From assembly GCF_004138125.1 (NCBI RefSeq), contig NZ_RXHS01000003.1, forward strand, positions 1 through 54,830: a DNA stretch of 54,830 nt. The letters run 5' to 3'. The DNA comes from Seramator thermalis (GTDB taxonomy: Bacteria; Bacteroidota; Bacteroidia; Bacteroidales; Dysgonomonadaceae). A program made the translations under genes and the position numbers. Shown here in pieces: positions 35,649-44,658 of the stretch (position 1 is the first letter of the stretch; each line of letters begins with the position of its first letter). Below the pieces are notes generated by a model. It did no database searches. It saw only the letters and a program-made list of their open reading frames with translations, and was not told where the DNA came from.

Positions 35649-37673
35649 TTAGTCGTTGAAATTCTTCAATCCGTTTTCCAGAAATTCGATGAAATCGGCT
35701 ACGTTATCGTTGAAACCGTATCCCGGCGAAAGCGGTTTGCCCTCGTGGTTCAAAATCACGTAATAAGGCTGCGATTGCGTACCGAATTTATGTCGTTGCA
35801 GGTAGCTCCATTTGTCGCCAACGGTTTTCAGCTTGGTTTTGCGGCCATTTTCATCAACTTCCAGAGTGGACGGAAGTTTGTCTTTTTCGTCCACCATCAG
35901 TGTGATCAGGACGTATTGGTTGTCAATAATTTCCTTGACGTGTGGATCGGTGAGGACGGCGGCATCCATCTTATGACAGTTCACGCATCCGTGACCGGCA
36001 AAATCGAGCAGCACCGGTTTTCCGGTTTGTGCTGCATAAGCCATGCCGGTTTCGTAATCGGTGAATTTTTGGGTGATCGAAGCATCATTCAGTTTGAAAT
36101 CTTGCGTTTCCATCGGAGGAAGAATGGCACTGATCGGTTTGAGCGGAGCACCCCAAAGGCCGGGAATCATGTAGATGGCAAAGGCGAACGAGGCCATGGA
36201 GAGGAACATGCGGGTAAGTGAAACATGCTGTAATTCGTCGTCATGTGCCAATTTGATTTTTCCAAGCAAATACATTCCCAAAAAGACGGCGATCACGATC
36301 CAGATCGAAAGGAATATATCTCTATTGAGTAATCCCCAACCGTTCGAAAGATCGGCTACCGACAAAAATTTGAAAGATAAGGCCAGTACGATAAATCCCA
36401 GCACTACTTTCACCGAATTGAGCCAGCTTCCGGATTTTGGCAAGTTTTTGAGCCACGTCGGAAAAACGGCAAACAGCGCAAACGGAATGGAAAGAGCAAG
36501 TGCGAATCCGAACATCCCGATGGTGGGAGCCAGATAGTTGCCTTGAGTTGCCGCATCCACAAGAAGCCACCCGATAATAGGACCGGTGCACGAAAACGAA
36601 ACCAGCGCAAGCGTAAAAGCCATGAAAAATATACTGATCATACCCGTCGTACTGTCCACTTTACTATCCATTTTGTTTGTCCACGAGGCCGGAAGCAACA
36701 ATTCGAAAGCTCCCAGAAAAGATGCGGCAAACACGATGAGAAGTGCAAAGAAAATGAGATTGAATACGGCGCTGGTGGCGATGTTGTTGAGTGCACTTGC
36801 TCCAAAGATCGAGGTGATGATCAATCCAAGGGCAAGATAAATGATGATGATGGATATGCCGTAAACAATGGCATCTTGAGTTGCCTTGCGGCGACTTCGC
36901 TTGTTGCGGTTGAGGAAAAAGCTCACCGTGATGGGAATCATTGGCCAAACGCACGGAGTGAGTAAGGCAGCAAATCCCCAAATCAGTCCTTTGATGAAAA
37001 TGCTCCAGAGCGATGCTGTGGAATTGTCGTTTTCCGAACCGAAGGTTTTTAATTCTTCTATTACCGGTTGCCAAAGCAAATCTTTGTCCACGCTTACATT
37101 CGTTGAAGATATAGAGGAAACGGAGTCGGCAGCGGGACTTTCTGTTCCGTTTATCGACGTGATTTCGGAAGTGTTATCTTCAGATTCAGTCACGACTAAG
37201 CCTGATGGCAAATCACTTGATTTGAACGAAAACTCTACCGGCAGTGGTGGAGTACAGGTCTTGTCGTCGCATGCCTGAGCCCGTACATCTCCCGTTACGG
37301 CAAAAGCGGCTTTATCGGTAATTTTTAATTTTTGAACAAAACGCACTGTTCCATCGAATGTTCCGATCTTCATTTGAAAGACTTCGTCGTATGCCACATG
37401 CGGTGTTGCATTTTCGGCATGAAATTTACCGATCGGTTGAGCACCGGCAATGTGATCGAAGCTGATGGACGTAGGCGTTGGTCCTCCATCGGGAATATTG
37501 GTGTCGTACAAATGCCATCCTTGCTGAATGGTGGCTCTGGCTATGAGGTTTACTTCGCCGTTACCGGCATTTTCGAGCAGAAATTTCCACGAAACCGGAT
37601 TTTGTGCAATACTCGAACTTGTTGCGATAAGCAAATAAAAAAATAGAAGCGGAATAAATCTGTTTCTTTTCAT
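35649..37673 (-). CDS. dsbD: Thiol:disulfide interchange protein DsbD
   Basis: 674 aa from ATG 37673; the upstream extension lacks coding character and would hide the signal peptide (MKRNRFIPLLFFYLLIA..SIAQ). Domains: N-terminal periplasmic DsbD-alpha-like part (to about 210), eight-helix membrane part with the redox cysteines in TPCVWPM and SCTGPI, and a C-terminal thioredoxin-like domain with CVNC. It carries electrons from cytoplasmic thioredoxin to periplasmic proteins. Monocistronic, with its own terminator. Confidence 0.95.
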   Translation of the reverse strand: MKRNRFIPLLFFYLLIATSSSIAQNPVSWKFLLENAGNGEVNLIARATIQQGWHLYDTNIPDGGPTPTSISFDHIAGAQPIGKFHAENATPHVAYDEVFQMKIGTFDGTVRFVQKLKITDKAAFAVTGDVRAQACDDKTCTPPLPVEFSFKSSDLPSGLVVTESEDNTSEITSINGTESPAADSVSSISSTNVSVDKDLLWQPVIEELKTFGSENDNSTASLWSIFIKGLIWGFAALLTPCVWPMIPITVSFFLNRNKRSRRKATQDAIVYGISIIIIYLALGLIITSIFGASALNNIATSAVFNLIFFALLIVFAASFLGAFELLLPASWTNKMDSKVDSTTGMISIFFMAFTLALVSFSCTGPIIGWLLVDAATQGNYLAPTIGMFGFALALSIPFALFAVFPTWLKNLPKSGSWLNSVKVVLGFIVLALSFKFLSVADLSNGWGLLNRDIFLSIWIVIAVFLGMYLLGKIKLAHDDELQHVSLTRMFLSMASFAFAIYMIPGLWGAPLKPISAILPPMETQDFKLNDASITQKFTDYETGMAYAAQTGKPVLLDFAGHGCVNCHKMDAAVLTDPHVKEIIDNQYVLITLMVDEKDKLPSTLEVDENGRKTKLKTVGDKWSYLQRHKFGTQSQPYYVILNHEGKPLSPGYGFNDNVADFIEFLENGLKNFND

Positions 37674-38227
37674 TATGTGATTTTTACAATGAAATTTTGT
37701 GAGAGGCAAATTTACATAATAATTTTTACTGATCACACGGAGGAATAAAAATCTTTTCTTTTTCCCGACCGAACACCCTATAGTTGGATATTGGAGATTT
37801 GATGATGAAAATAGATGATAGCCGCTCTCAGGTAGCGCTGCAGTGCAGAGACCTTTGTGTTTTTGTGTCTTCGTGTAGGAGAAAATAGCCACTAAGACTA
37901 TAGGACACAAAGAAAACGCCAAAAAATTAAAGGAACTTCCATGTTGGACTTGAAATCCACAGTTTAAATGACTTTGGATGTTAAATCTCCATGACGATAG
38001 ATGAGAGAATTCAAAAATTTTCTCGCAAAAAAAATCAAGGCTATCTTTTTCAATTTAACTCGAGCAGTTTTTTGAAAGATTTATCAAAGAACAATCTGAC
38101 AAGAAACATAGGAACGTGAATAACTCAAGGGAAAACCAAAAGGCATATTCGGTGTTATTTATGAAGATTATTTCGAATGTATGAAATAGGATGATTGATT
38201 CTCATGCGATCCATAGTTACGTGAAAA
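37674..38227. other. Spacer between dsbD and the TonB receptor
   Basis: No gene is seen. It contains an imperfect 60-bp inverted repeat (37853-37912, outer arms CTTTGTGT and ACACAAAG, inner GTCTT/AAGAC and GTG/CAC) of the kind scattered in Bacteroidota intergenic DNA. No convincing promoter or riboswitch was recognised ahead of the receptor gene. Confidence 0.65.
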
Positions 38228-40264
38228 ATGAATAAACAAAAACTACTCCTTTGGATTATCGGCGGTCTGTTTTCTGTGGATATAAAATCTCAGCAGAGTT
38301 TCGAAAACGGAGTCGATTCAACCATTCATCTCAATGAAGTGATGGTAAATGCCTATCAGATTAACACTCTGCAGCACCAAATTCCGGGAAGTATTTCCGT
38401 GCTTTCGGGCGAAGAAATTCAAAAAGCCGACGGCAATAATTTTGCCAATACGCTGCATTCCATGCCGGGGATATACATGCACAGCGGTACCTATGCCACG
38501 AGCCGCATCGTAATTCGTGGTGTGGGCAGCCGCACTCCCTATAATACCAATCGCATCAAATCTTATCTGAACGATATTCCCATTAGCTCTTCCGATGGTA
38601 TTTCCTCGCCGGAAGATATCGACCTGACGGGTATCGGGCGGATAGAGGTGATAAAAGGTCCGGCTTCAGCACTCTATGGTTCCGGACTGGGAGGTAACAT
38701 TCATCTTTTCACACCTGTTTCTACACACCAAGGCGTGGACGCGTTGTTGCAATTTGAGAGTTTCAATACGTTGAAAGTAGCAGCAGCAGGCAATTATCAT
38801 CAGGAAAACTTCACGCTTTTCGGAAATTTAGCCCATCTGGAATCCGACGGATTCCGTGAAAATAATCAATATAAACGAAGTTCGCTTTTATCTTCCGGGA
38901 TGTGGCGACAACCCAATTTTTCTTTAGAATATACACTGCTTTTGATGGATATATATGCCCAAATTCCGAGTTCCATCGGAAAAACACTCTACGAAACCAA
39001 CCCCAAGGCAGCAGCGGAAAGCTGGAAGGCGGTGAACGGTTTCAAGGAGTATCAGCGGGCTATTGCCGGAGTAACATTGGCAAATCGTTTCGCGGAGCAG
39101 TGGAACAACCGATTAACCCTATTCGGAAGATGGACGGACAGCTATGAGTTACGTCCATTTAACAACCTTGACGATGGCACATCGGGAGGAGGCATTCGCA
39201 ATAAGCTTACGTTTCATGCTTCGCATTGGGATGCCCTGCTTGGTGTTGAATGGATTACAGACTATTACCGATGGCAATTGGATCTGGATGGAGAACTGAT
39301 CAACAAAAACAGCGAACGTCGAGATGATATCAATCTGTCAGGGATGATTTACTGGCGGCCTTCACCTTTGTGGAATATTTCGTTGGGTGGAGCGGTAAAT
39401 AAAATTCATTACGAGCTGACAGACCAGTTCTCCGACAATGGTGATCAGAGCGGGAAGCGGAATTTTCCGTCTATTTTTTCTCCAAGGATGGGAATCAATT
39501 ATGCACCCTCTTCTCGTTTTGCCCTCTACTTCTCCATTGGGAAGGGATTTTCCATGCCCTCTCCCGAAGAAACCCTCATGCCCGAAGGGGATATCAACGA
39601 AGCATTGAAACCGGAACAGGGGATACAATATGAAACGGGAATACGATGGAACTTATTTGGAAATGCCACCCATCTGGAAGCATCCATCTATCTGATCGAT
39701 CTGAATAATCTTCTCGTCACCAAACGATTAACTGAAGATATTTTTACGGGAATTAATGCCGGCAAGACCCGTCATGCGGGAGTGGAACTTCTGCTCAAAC
39801 AACGTATCTTCCAACTTCCTTCTTTTCCCGGAAAGCTGCAACTGAATGCCAACTATACCTTTTCTCATAACCAGTTTATTGATTTTACGGACGACGGTCA
39901 AACCTACGATGGAAATATACTTCCGGGTATTCCTTCCCATATTGCTCAGGCCGATTTTCGATGGGAACCTGTTGCTCCCTTGAATTTGGATGCTCAATTT
40001 CAATATGTTGGTTCGCAATATATCGATGATGCTAACAGTCTCGAGAATGATGCCTATTTTCTAACCAATTTGAGAACGTCTTACCGCATAAAGACCAATC
40101 GAATGGGCGATTTTAAACTTTTCGCCGGTATCAATAATGTTGCCGACATACACTATTCGCCTATGCTCACGGTCAATGCTGTGGCTTTTGGCGATGCTGA
40201 ACCGCGTTATTATTATCCGGGCATGCCCAGACATTATTTCGCCGGGATCAGTTGGCATTTTTAA
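38228..40264 (+). CDS. TonB-dependent outer-membrane receptor
   Basis: 678 aa: signal peptide (1-21), plug domain (about 35-160: SISVLSGEEIQKADGNNFANTLHSMPGI and IEVIKGPASALYGSGLGG), then a 22-strand barrel ending in the C-terminal aromatic GISWHF. No SusC-type N-terminal extension and no SusD partner are present, so this is a FecA/CirA-like receptor more likely for a metal chelate or small ligand than a glycan. The ligand cannot be read from the sequence. Confidence 0.92.
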   Translation: MNKQKLLLWIIGGLFSVDIKSQQSFENGVDSTIHLNEVMVNAYQINTLQHQIPGSISVLSGEEIQKADGNNFANTLHSMPGIYMHSGTYATSRIVIRGVGSRTPYNTNRIKSYLNDIPISSSDGISSPEDIDLTGIGRIEVIKGPASALYGSGLGGNIHLFTPVSTHQGVDALLQFESFNTLKVAAAGNYHQENFTLFGNLAHLESDGFRENNQYKRSSLLSSGMWRQPNFSLEYTLLLMDIYAQIPSSIGKTLYETNPKAAAESWKAVNGFKEYQRAIAGVTLANRFAEQWNNRLTLFGRWTDSYELRPFNNLDDGTSGGGIRNKLTFHASHWDALLGVEWITDYYRWQLDLDGELINKNSERRDDINLSGMIYWRPSPLWNISLGGAVNKIHYELTDQFSDNGDQSGKRNFPSIFSPRMGINYAPSSRFALYFSIGKGFSMPSPEETLMPEGDINEALKPEQGIQYETGIRWNLFGNATHLEASIYLIDLNNLLVTKRLTEDIFTGINAGKTRHAGVELLLKQRIFQLPSFPGKLQLNANYTFSHNQFIDFTDDGQTYDGNILPGIPSHIAQADFRWEPVAPLNLDAQFQYVGSQYIDDANSLENDAYFLTNLRTSYRIKTNRMGDFKLFAGINNVADIHYSPMLTVNAVAFGDAEPRYYYPGMPRHYFAGISWHF

Positions 40265-40462
40265 ACGACAAAAATGGTCTTTAAAACGTTTTCCGACAAA
40301 CAAACAGCATTTACTGATTTTAGGATACATCTAATGACTGCTATTTTCTTCACCCCTTGAATGGCAAGGTTATAATTTTTTTCGCACGAAAAACCGTGTG
40401 CACAATGATGCCCAAACGTTCCGAATCGGTGAGCATGAGTGTAATCACGTCCGATTAGTTTA

Positions 40463-41539
40463 TTATGAATTGGTTGAAAGCTGAGAATCATTTTTTTTCA
40501 CGCCCGAAAACCATTTCTTTTTGAAGCGGAAAGCGACGTTCACCAAACCGATCATTACGGGAACTTCAACCAAAGGACCAATGACGGCCGCAAAGGCTTC
40601 GCCCGAATTGATGCCGAAAATGGCAATCGCTACGGCAATGGCAAGCTCAAAATTGTTGCTTGCGGCCGTAAAAGACAGCGTGGTAGATTGTTCGTAATTT
40701 GCGCCGGCCTTTTTGCTCATAAAAAACGATGCCACGAACATGATTACGAAATACAGAATAAGAGGGATGGCTATCCTGACGACATCGAGTGGAAGTTTAA
40801 CGATGTATTCTCCCTTGAGGGAAAACATGACGATGATCGTGAAGAGCAGTGCGATCAGTGTCAAAGGACTGATTTTCGGAAGCACATTTCGATTGTACCA
40901 ACTTTCGCCTTTGGTTTTCAGAAAAACGAATCGGGTGAAAAAACCGGCGAGCATGGGAATACCTAAATATATAAGTACGGTTTTGGCAATTTCACCCATC
41001 GTTATGTTAGATACGGCGTCGTTGGTAGGCAATCCGAACCATCCCGGAAGAACGGCAATAAAGAAATAAGCATAAACCGAAAAAAACAAAATTTGAAACA
41101 AAGAATTGAGCGCAACCAGGCCTGCGGCATACTGTCGGTCGCCATGTGCCAAATCGTTCCATACGATGACCATCGCAATGCAACGGGCAATCCCGATGAG
41201 GATAAGTCCGTACATGTAATCGAGATGCAATCTCAGAAAAATTACCGCCAGAATAAACATGAGAACCGGTCCTATGATCCAGTTTTGAACGAGCGATAAA
41301 GTCAGAATCTTCGTATTTTTGAAAACTTCGCCCAATTTCTCGTATTTTACTTTCGCCAATGGGGGATACATCATCAAAATCAATCCGATCGCGATGGGAA
41401 GGTTGGTTGTCCCGACCGACATCGAGTTCCAGAATTGGGCGATTTCGGGATACAACCATCCGGAAAAAACGCCTACCGCCATTGCAAGAAAAATCCACAA
41501 CGTCAGATATCTGTCTGTAGTTTTAAGTTGGGTCTTCAT
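40463..41539 (-). CDS. acr3: ACR3-family arsenite efflux transporter
   Basis: A 358-aa inner-membrane protein with ten helices. ACR3 hallmarks: [22 protein letters not shown], and [16 protein letters not shown] with the essential cysteine, plus [16 protein letters not shown]. It exports As(III) made by the upstream ArsC. Start overlaps the arsC stop by 4 bp (ATGA), so translation is coupled. Confidence 0.95.
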   Translation of the reverse strand: MKTQLKTTDRYLTLWIFLAMAVGVFSGWLYPEIAQFWNSMSVGTTNLPIAIGLILMMYPPLAKVKYEKLGEVFKNTKILTLSLVQNWIIGPVLMFILAVIFLRLHLDYMYGLILIGIARCIAMVIVWNDLAHGDRQYAAGLVALNSLFQILFFSVYAYFFIAVLPGWFGLPTNDAVSNITMGEIAKTVLIYLGIPMLAGFFTRFVFLKTKGESWYNRNVLPKISPLTLIALLFTIIVMFSLKGEYIVKLPLDVVRIAIPLILYFVIMFVASFFMSKKAGANYEQSTTLSFTAASNNFELAIAVAIAIFGINSGEAFAAVIGPLVEVPVMIGLVNVAFRFKKKWFSGVKKNDSQLSTNS

Positions 41540-41961
41540 AATTGTGGTTTTATTTCTTCGTCATAAAATTTTTGAAAAGCCGTTTTAATCTCATCTCTTA
41601 TACGCCGATATTCGCTGTCGATAAATTCGGGCGTTCCCACGACTTCGCTAGGGTCTTCAAAACCAATGTGCACACGGTGGTTTACTCTGCCGGTAAACAT
41701 CGGACAGGTTTCTTTTGCTCCGCCGCACACGGTAATTACGTAGTCCCACGCTTCGTTGAGGAACAAATCAACGTTTTTGGAAGTATGATGGCTGATGTCG
41801 ATGCCTGCTTCTTTCATCACTTCTACGGCTTTGGGATTGAGCTTCCCTGTGGCATTCGTTCCTGCCGACCGAACGGTGATTCGATTGTCCAACGATTGCA
41901 GAAATCCTTCAGCCATTTGGCTTCGACAACTGTTTCCGGTACAAAGAATTAGAATTTTCAT
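41536..41961 (-). CDS. arsC: Thioredoxin-coupled arsenate reductase
   Basis: 141 aa with the low-molecular-weight phosphatase fold. P-loop CTGNSCR (Cys7-x5-Arg13) and relay cysteines Cys79 and Cys86 (VCGGAKETC) form the three-cysteine set of the thioredoxin-linked ArsC type. Reduces As(V) to As(III) in the cytoplasm. Second gene of arsR-arsC-acr3. Confidence 0.94.
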   Translation of the reverse strand: MKILILCTGNSCRSQMAEGFLQSLDNRITVRSAGTNATGKLNPKAVEVMKEAGIDISHHTSKNVDLFLNEAWDYVITVCGGAKETCPMFTGRVNHRVHIGFEDPSEVVGTPEFIDSEYRRIRDEIKTAFQKFYDEEIKPQL

Positions 41962-42069
41962 ACAAATCTTTTTATATTGGTTAGAATGTATTGAACTCGA
42001 GATAATTATGTTGTTATACGATTGATTTATATGTTCGTTTGGTGTAAAGAAATATTATATTGTTTGTTT

Positions 42070-42085
42070 TTCGTTAAACAACGAA
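42070..42085. promoter_or_regulatory. Second ArsR-operator candidate between arsR and arsC
   Basis: TTCGTTAAACAACGAA, a 16-bp palindrome (6-bp arms) with the same TTCG...CGAA frame as the site in the arsR promoter. A longer inverted pair ATATGTTCGTT (from about 42028) and AACGAACATAT (to 42090) brackets the spacer. Confidence 0.5.
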
Positions 42086-42102
42086 CATATCAGGAAAAAT
42101 TT

Positions 42103-42423
42103 TTAGCAAGTCTTAATGATTTCTGTGGCAAAAAAATCATTAAATAATTGTCTTGCTTTTTCCCATTGTTTCTGATCGATACAATATTTTACTTTTGGCG
42201 TCTCAATTTCGCAGTGGATTAGTCCTGCATTTTTTAATTCTTTCAGATGTTGTGAAATCGTAGCCTTAGCATTTGGAAAAACTTCGTGAATATCGCCGAA
42301 GTAGCAGGATTCCTGTGCCAACAAAAATTCCATGATGGCCACACGAGTAGGATGCCCTAATGCTTTGGCAAAGAGAGCCAGCTGCTTTTGTCGTTCGATG
42401 GTTTTCTCTGTTTCTTTGATCAT
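42103..42423 (-). CDS. arsR: ArsR-family transcriptional repressor of the ars operon
   Basis: 106 aa from ATG 42423 (MIKETEK); an earlier in-frame ATG lies inside the promoter. Winged-helix pattern ALGHPTRVAIMEFLL, then NAKATISQHLKELKNAGLI as recognition helix region. Cysteines in ESCYFGD, LIHCE and KYCID are candidate As(III)/Sb(III) ligands. Expected to bind the palindrome at 42439-42456 and release it with arsenite. Confidence 0.9.
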   Translation of the reverse strand: MIKETEKTIERQKQLALFAKALGHPTRVAIMEFLLAQESCYFGDIHEVFPNAKATISQHLKELKNAGLIHCEIETPKVKYCIDQKQWEKARQLFNDFFATEIIKTC

Positions 42424-42438
42424 TCCGTAATTATTTAT

Positions 42439-42456
42439 GTTCGCAAAATTACGAAC
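42439..42456. promoter_or_regulatory. ArsR operator candidate overlapping the arsR promoter
   Basis: GTTCGCAAAATTACGAAC is a near-perfect 18-bp palindrome, covering the -7 box on the minus strand. Repressor bound here would block transcription. Confidence 0.7.
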
Positions 42457-42475
42457 AATATTTCTTCCAAACAAA
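42444..42475 (-). promoter_or_regulatory. Promoter of the arsR-arsC-acr3 operon
   Basis: Minus strand: -33 TTTG (42472-42475), 20-bp spacer, -7 TAATTTTG (42444-42451). Matches the Bacteroidota consensus exactly and supports the start at 42423. Confidence 0.75.
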
Positions 42476-42600
42476 TTTTTTTGGATTTTTATTCGGGCAG
42501 CATTCGTTTAAGTATGAAATACTCTTTCATGCAAACTAATGTCTTTGTGCCGATAGGGTAAAATTCAAAAAAAAAGTTTTCAACAACCGATTTTTAAAGA

Positions 42601-42610
42601 TTGTGGATAA
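42601..42610 (+). promoter_or_regulatory. DnaA box upstream of dnaB
   Basis: TTGTGGATAA, the exact complement of the strong DnaA box TTATCCACAA, 75 bp before the dnaB ATG. One such site may be chance; its place next to the replicative helicase gene makes it worth noting. Confidence 0.45.
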
Positions 42611-42685
42611 CAAATCCGGTCGAAATTCTTTTCTCTCGAAATATCGAATTACCTTTACAATCTTTTTAGCGAAAAACGATTTGAC

Positions 42686-44221
42686 ATGGAAAAACAAAAA
42701 CGTCAACCCAAGGTAAAAATAGTTGAAAAAACGGTACTCGTGCCGGATATCGGAAAGTTGCCCCCGCAGGCAAAGGAACTCGAGGAAGCCGTGCTGGGTG
42801 GATTGATGCTCGAAAAAGATGCTTATTCCATTGTGAGTGATATTTTGACTCCGGAAAGTTTTTACGATCCCGTTCACCAGATGATTTACGCAGCCATTCA
42901 GGGTTTGGCTCTGCAGCAAAAGCCCGTAGATGTACTGACTGTGGTGGAAGAACTCAAGCGACGAGGCGAATTGGAGTCAGCCGGAGGAACCGTTTTTATT
43001 GCCGAGCTGACCGAAAAGGTAGCTTCGGCCGCTCATATCGAATACCATGCCCGAATTATCGCTCAAAAATATCTGGCACGACAGCTCATATCTTTTTCGT
43101 CGGAAGTTGTTCAACAGGCTTTCGACGAAACAGTGGACGTGGATGATTTGATGCAGGAAACCGAAGGTCGTTTGTTTGAAATTTCGCAACGTAACGTAAA
43201 AAAGGATGTTATTCAAATAAATCCGATCATCAAGGAGGCTATGAATAACATTCAGGCAGCCGCCAATCGAAAAGACGGCATGAGTGGATTGCCGAGTGGT
43301 TTCAAAGAATTGGACCGAATTACATCGGGTTGGCAGAATTCTGATCTGATTATAATAGCAGCACGCCCGGCAATGGGTAAAACGGCATTCGTGTTGTCGA
43401 TGGCCAAAAACATGGCTCTTAATTACCACACGCCGGTAGCCATTTTTTCGCTCGAAATGTCGAATGTTCAATTGGTAAACCGGCTGATCGTGAATGTGTG
43501 CCAAATCAGAGGCGAAAGTATCAAAAGTGGTCGATTGTCTGACGATGAATGGGAGCGTTTGGATAAAAATATCAAAGATCTATACGACGCACCAATTTTT
43601 ATAGACGATACACCCAGCCTGTCGGTTTTTGAACTTCGAACCAAAGCTCGCCGTTTGGTTCGCGAGCATGGAGTGAAGGCCCTCATCATCGATTATTTGC
43701 AATTGATGAACGCAAGCGGAATGTCTTTTGGCAGTCGCGAACAGGAGGTGAGCACCATTTCTCGTTCGCTCAAAGGCTTGGCAAAAGAGCTAAACATCCC
43801 GATCATTGCACTCTCGCAGTTGAATCGTGGCGTGGAAAACCGACAAGGAACCGAAGGAAAGCGACCTCAACTGGCAGACCTTCGCGAATCGGGGGCAATC
43901 GAACAGGATGCCGACATTGTTTGTTTTATTCACAGACCTGAATATTATAAAATTACAGAGGACGAATACGGAAATCCAACCAACGGTATTGCGGAAATTA
44001 TTGTGGCAAAACATCGAAATGGACCTACCGACTTGGTGCGCATGAAATTCGACAACGAATATGCCAAATTTATGAACATTGACGATAATGTAGTTACTTC
44101 AACTTCCGGAAAAGGATATGTAGAATTTTCATCAAAGATGAACAAAAAAAATCATGCGACCATGCCGTCAAATGGTTCTTCCGATTTATTGGCAAATGAC
44201 AAAGAACCATTGCCTTTTTGA
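42686..44221 (+). CDS. dnaB: Replicative DNA helicase
   Basis: 511-aa hexameric 5'-3' helicase. N-terminal DnaB domain (KLPPQAKELEEAVLGGLML) and RecA-like C-terminal domain with Walker A ARPAMGKTAF, Walker B region ALIIDYLQLM, and SQLNRGVENR...LADLRESGAIEQDAD. No intein or frameshift. A Ser/Asn/Lys-rich tail ends the protein. Divergent from arsR. Confidence 0.98.
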   Translation: MEKQKRQPKVKIVEKTVLVPDIGKLPPQAKELEEAVLGGLMLEKDAYSIVSDILTPESFYDPVHQMIYAAIQGLALQQKPVDVLTVVEELKRRGELESAGGTVFIAELTEKVASAAHIEYHARIIAQKYLARQLISFSSEVVQQAFDETVDVDDLMQETEGRLFEISQRNVKKDVIQINPIIKEAMNNIQAAANRKDGMSGLPSGFKELDRITSGWQNSDLIIIAARPAMGKTAFVLSMAKNMALNYHTPVAIFSLEMSNVQLVNRLIVNVCQIRGESIKSGRLSDDEWERLDKNIKDLYDAPIFIDDTPSLSVFELRTKARRLVREHGVKALIIDYLQLMNASGMSFGSREQEVSTISRSLKGLAKELNIPIIALSQLNRGVENRQGTEGKRPQLADLRESGAIEQDADIVCFIHRPEYYKITEDEYGNPTNGIAEIIVAKHRNGPTDLVRMKFDNEYAKFMNIDDNVVTSTSGKGYVEFSSKMNKKNHATMPSNGSSDLLANDKEPLPF

Positions 44222-44251
44222 TTCAGAATGTCAACTATAATACATGTGTAT

Positions 44252-44527
44252 ATGAAATTCGTTTACAATTTTTACGCTTCGCTTTCGATAGCAGTCATTT
44301 TTATTTTTCTTGTCTCGTGCAATTCGATGGACAGCGATGCGAAAAAAGCAGCGCAGCTCACCAATCAATCCATCGAAGAGATGGCCACACTCAAGCTCGA
44401 CAAAGCACAAATTTCCTACAAAAAAGCACAGGATATTATTCGAAAATATGAGGAAAAAGGGAAAGCGGATGAATTCATGCCCTTATACCGAAAGTATAGG
44501 GACGAAGGTAAGTACATTCATCAGTAA
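44252..44527 (+). CDS. Small lipoprotein of unknown function
   Basis: 91 aa from ATG 44252 (MKFVYNFY); an ATG 24 bp earlier is possible. Lipobox LVSC gives a lipidated cysteine followed by a charged, helical domain rich in Lys/Gln/Glu (DAKKAAQLTNQSIEEMATLKLDKAQISYKKA broken into short helices). It follows dnaB by 30 bp. Probably anchored to a membrane; function not recognisable. Confidence 0.72.
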   Translation: MKFVYNFYASLSIAVIFIFLVSCNSMDSDAKKAAQLTNQSIEEMATLKLDKAQISYKKAQDIIRKYEEKGKADEFMPLYRKYRDEGKYIHQ

Positions 44528-44617
44528 CCGCTCTTTTCATGACGCTTATCCAACAGCTCAAAACAAAATAAACAAAGTATAATCCTGTTGGAAGAAGAAG
44601 CGTATTTGATTTTTTCG

Positions 44618-44625
44618 TAATTTTG
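44618..44625 (+). promoter_or_regulatory. -7 promoter element for the LysM-PBP/PorT-like operon
   Basis: TAATTTTG, 33 bp before the ATG at 44659. No -33 TTTG at the expected spacing, so moderate support only. Confidence 0.45.
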
Positions 44626-44658
44626 CCTCATACAAACTATTAAACACCAAAACGATTC

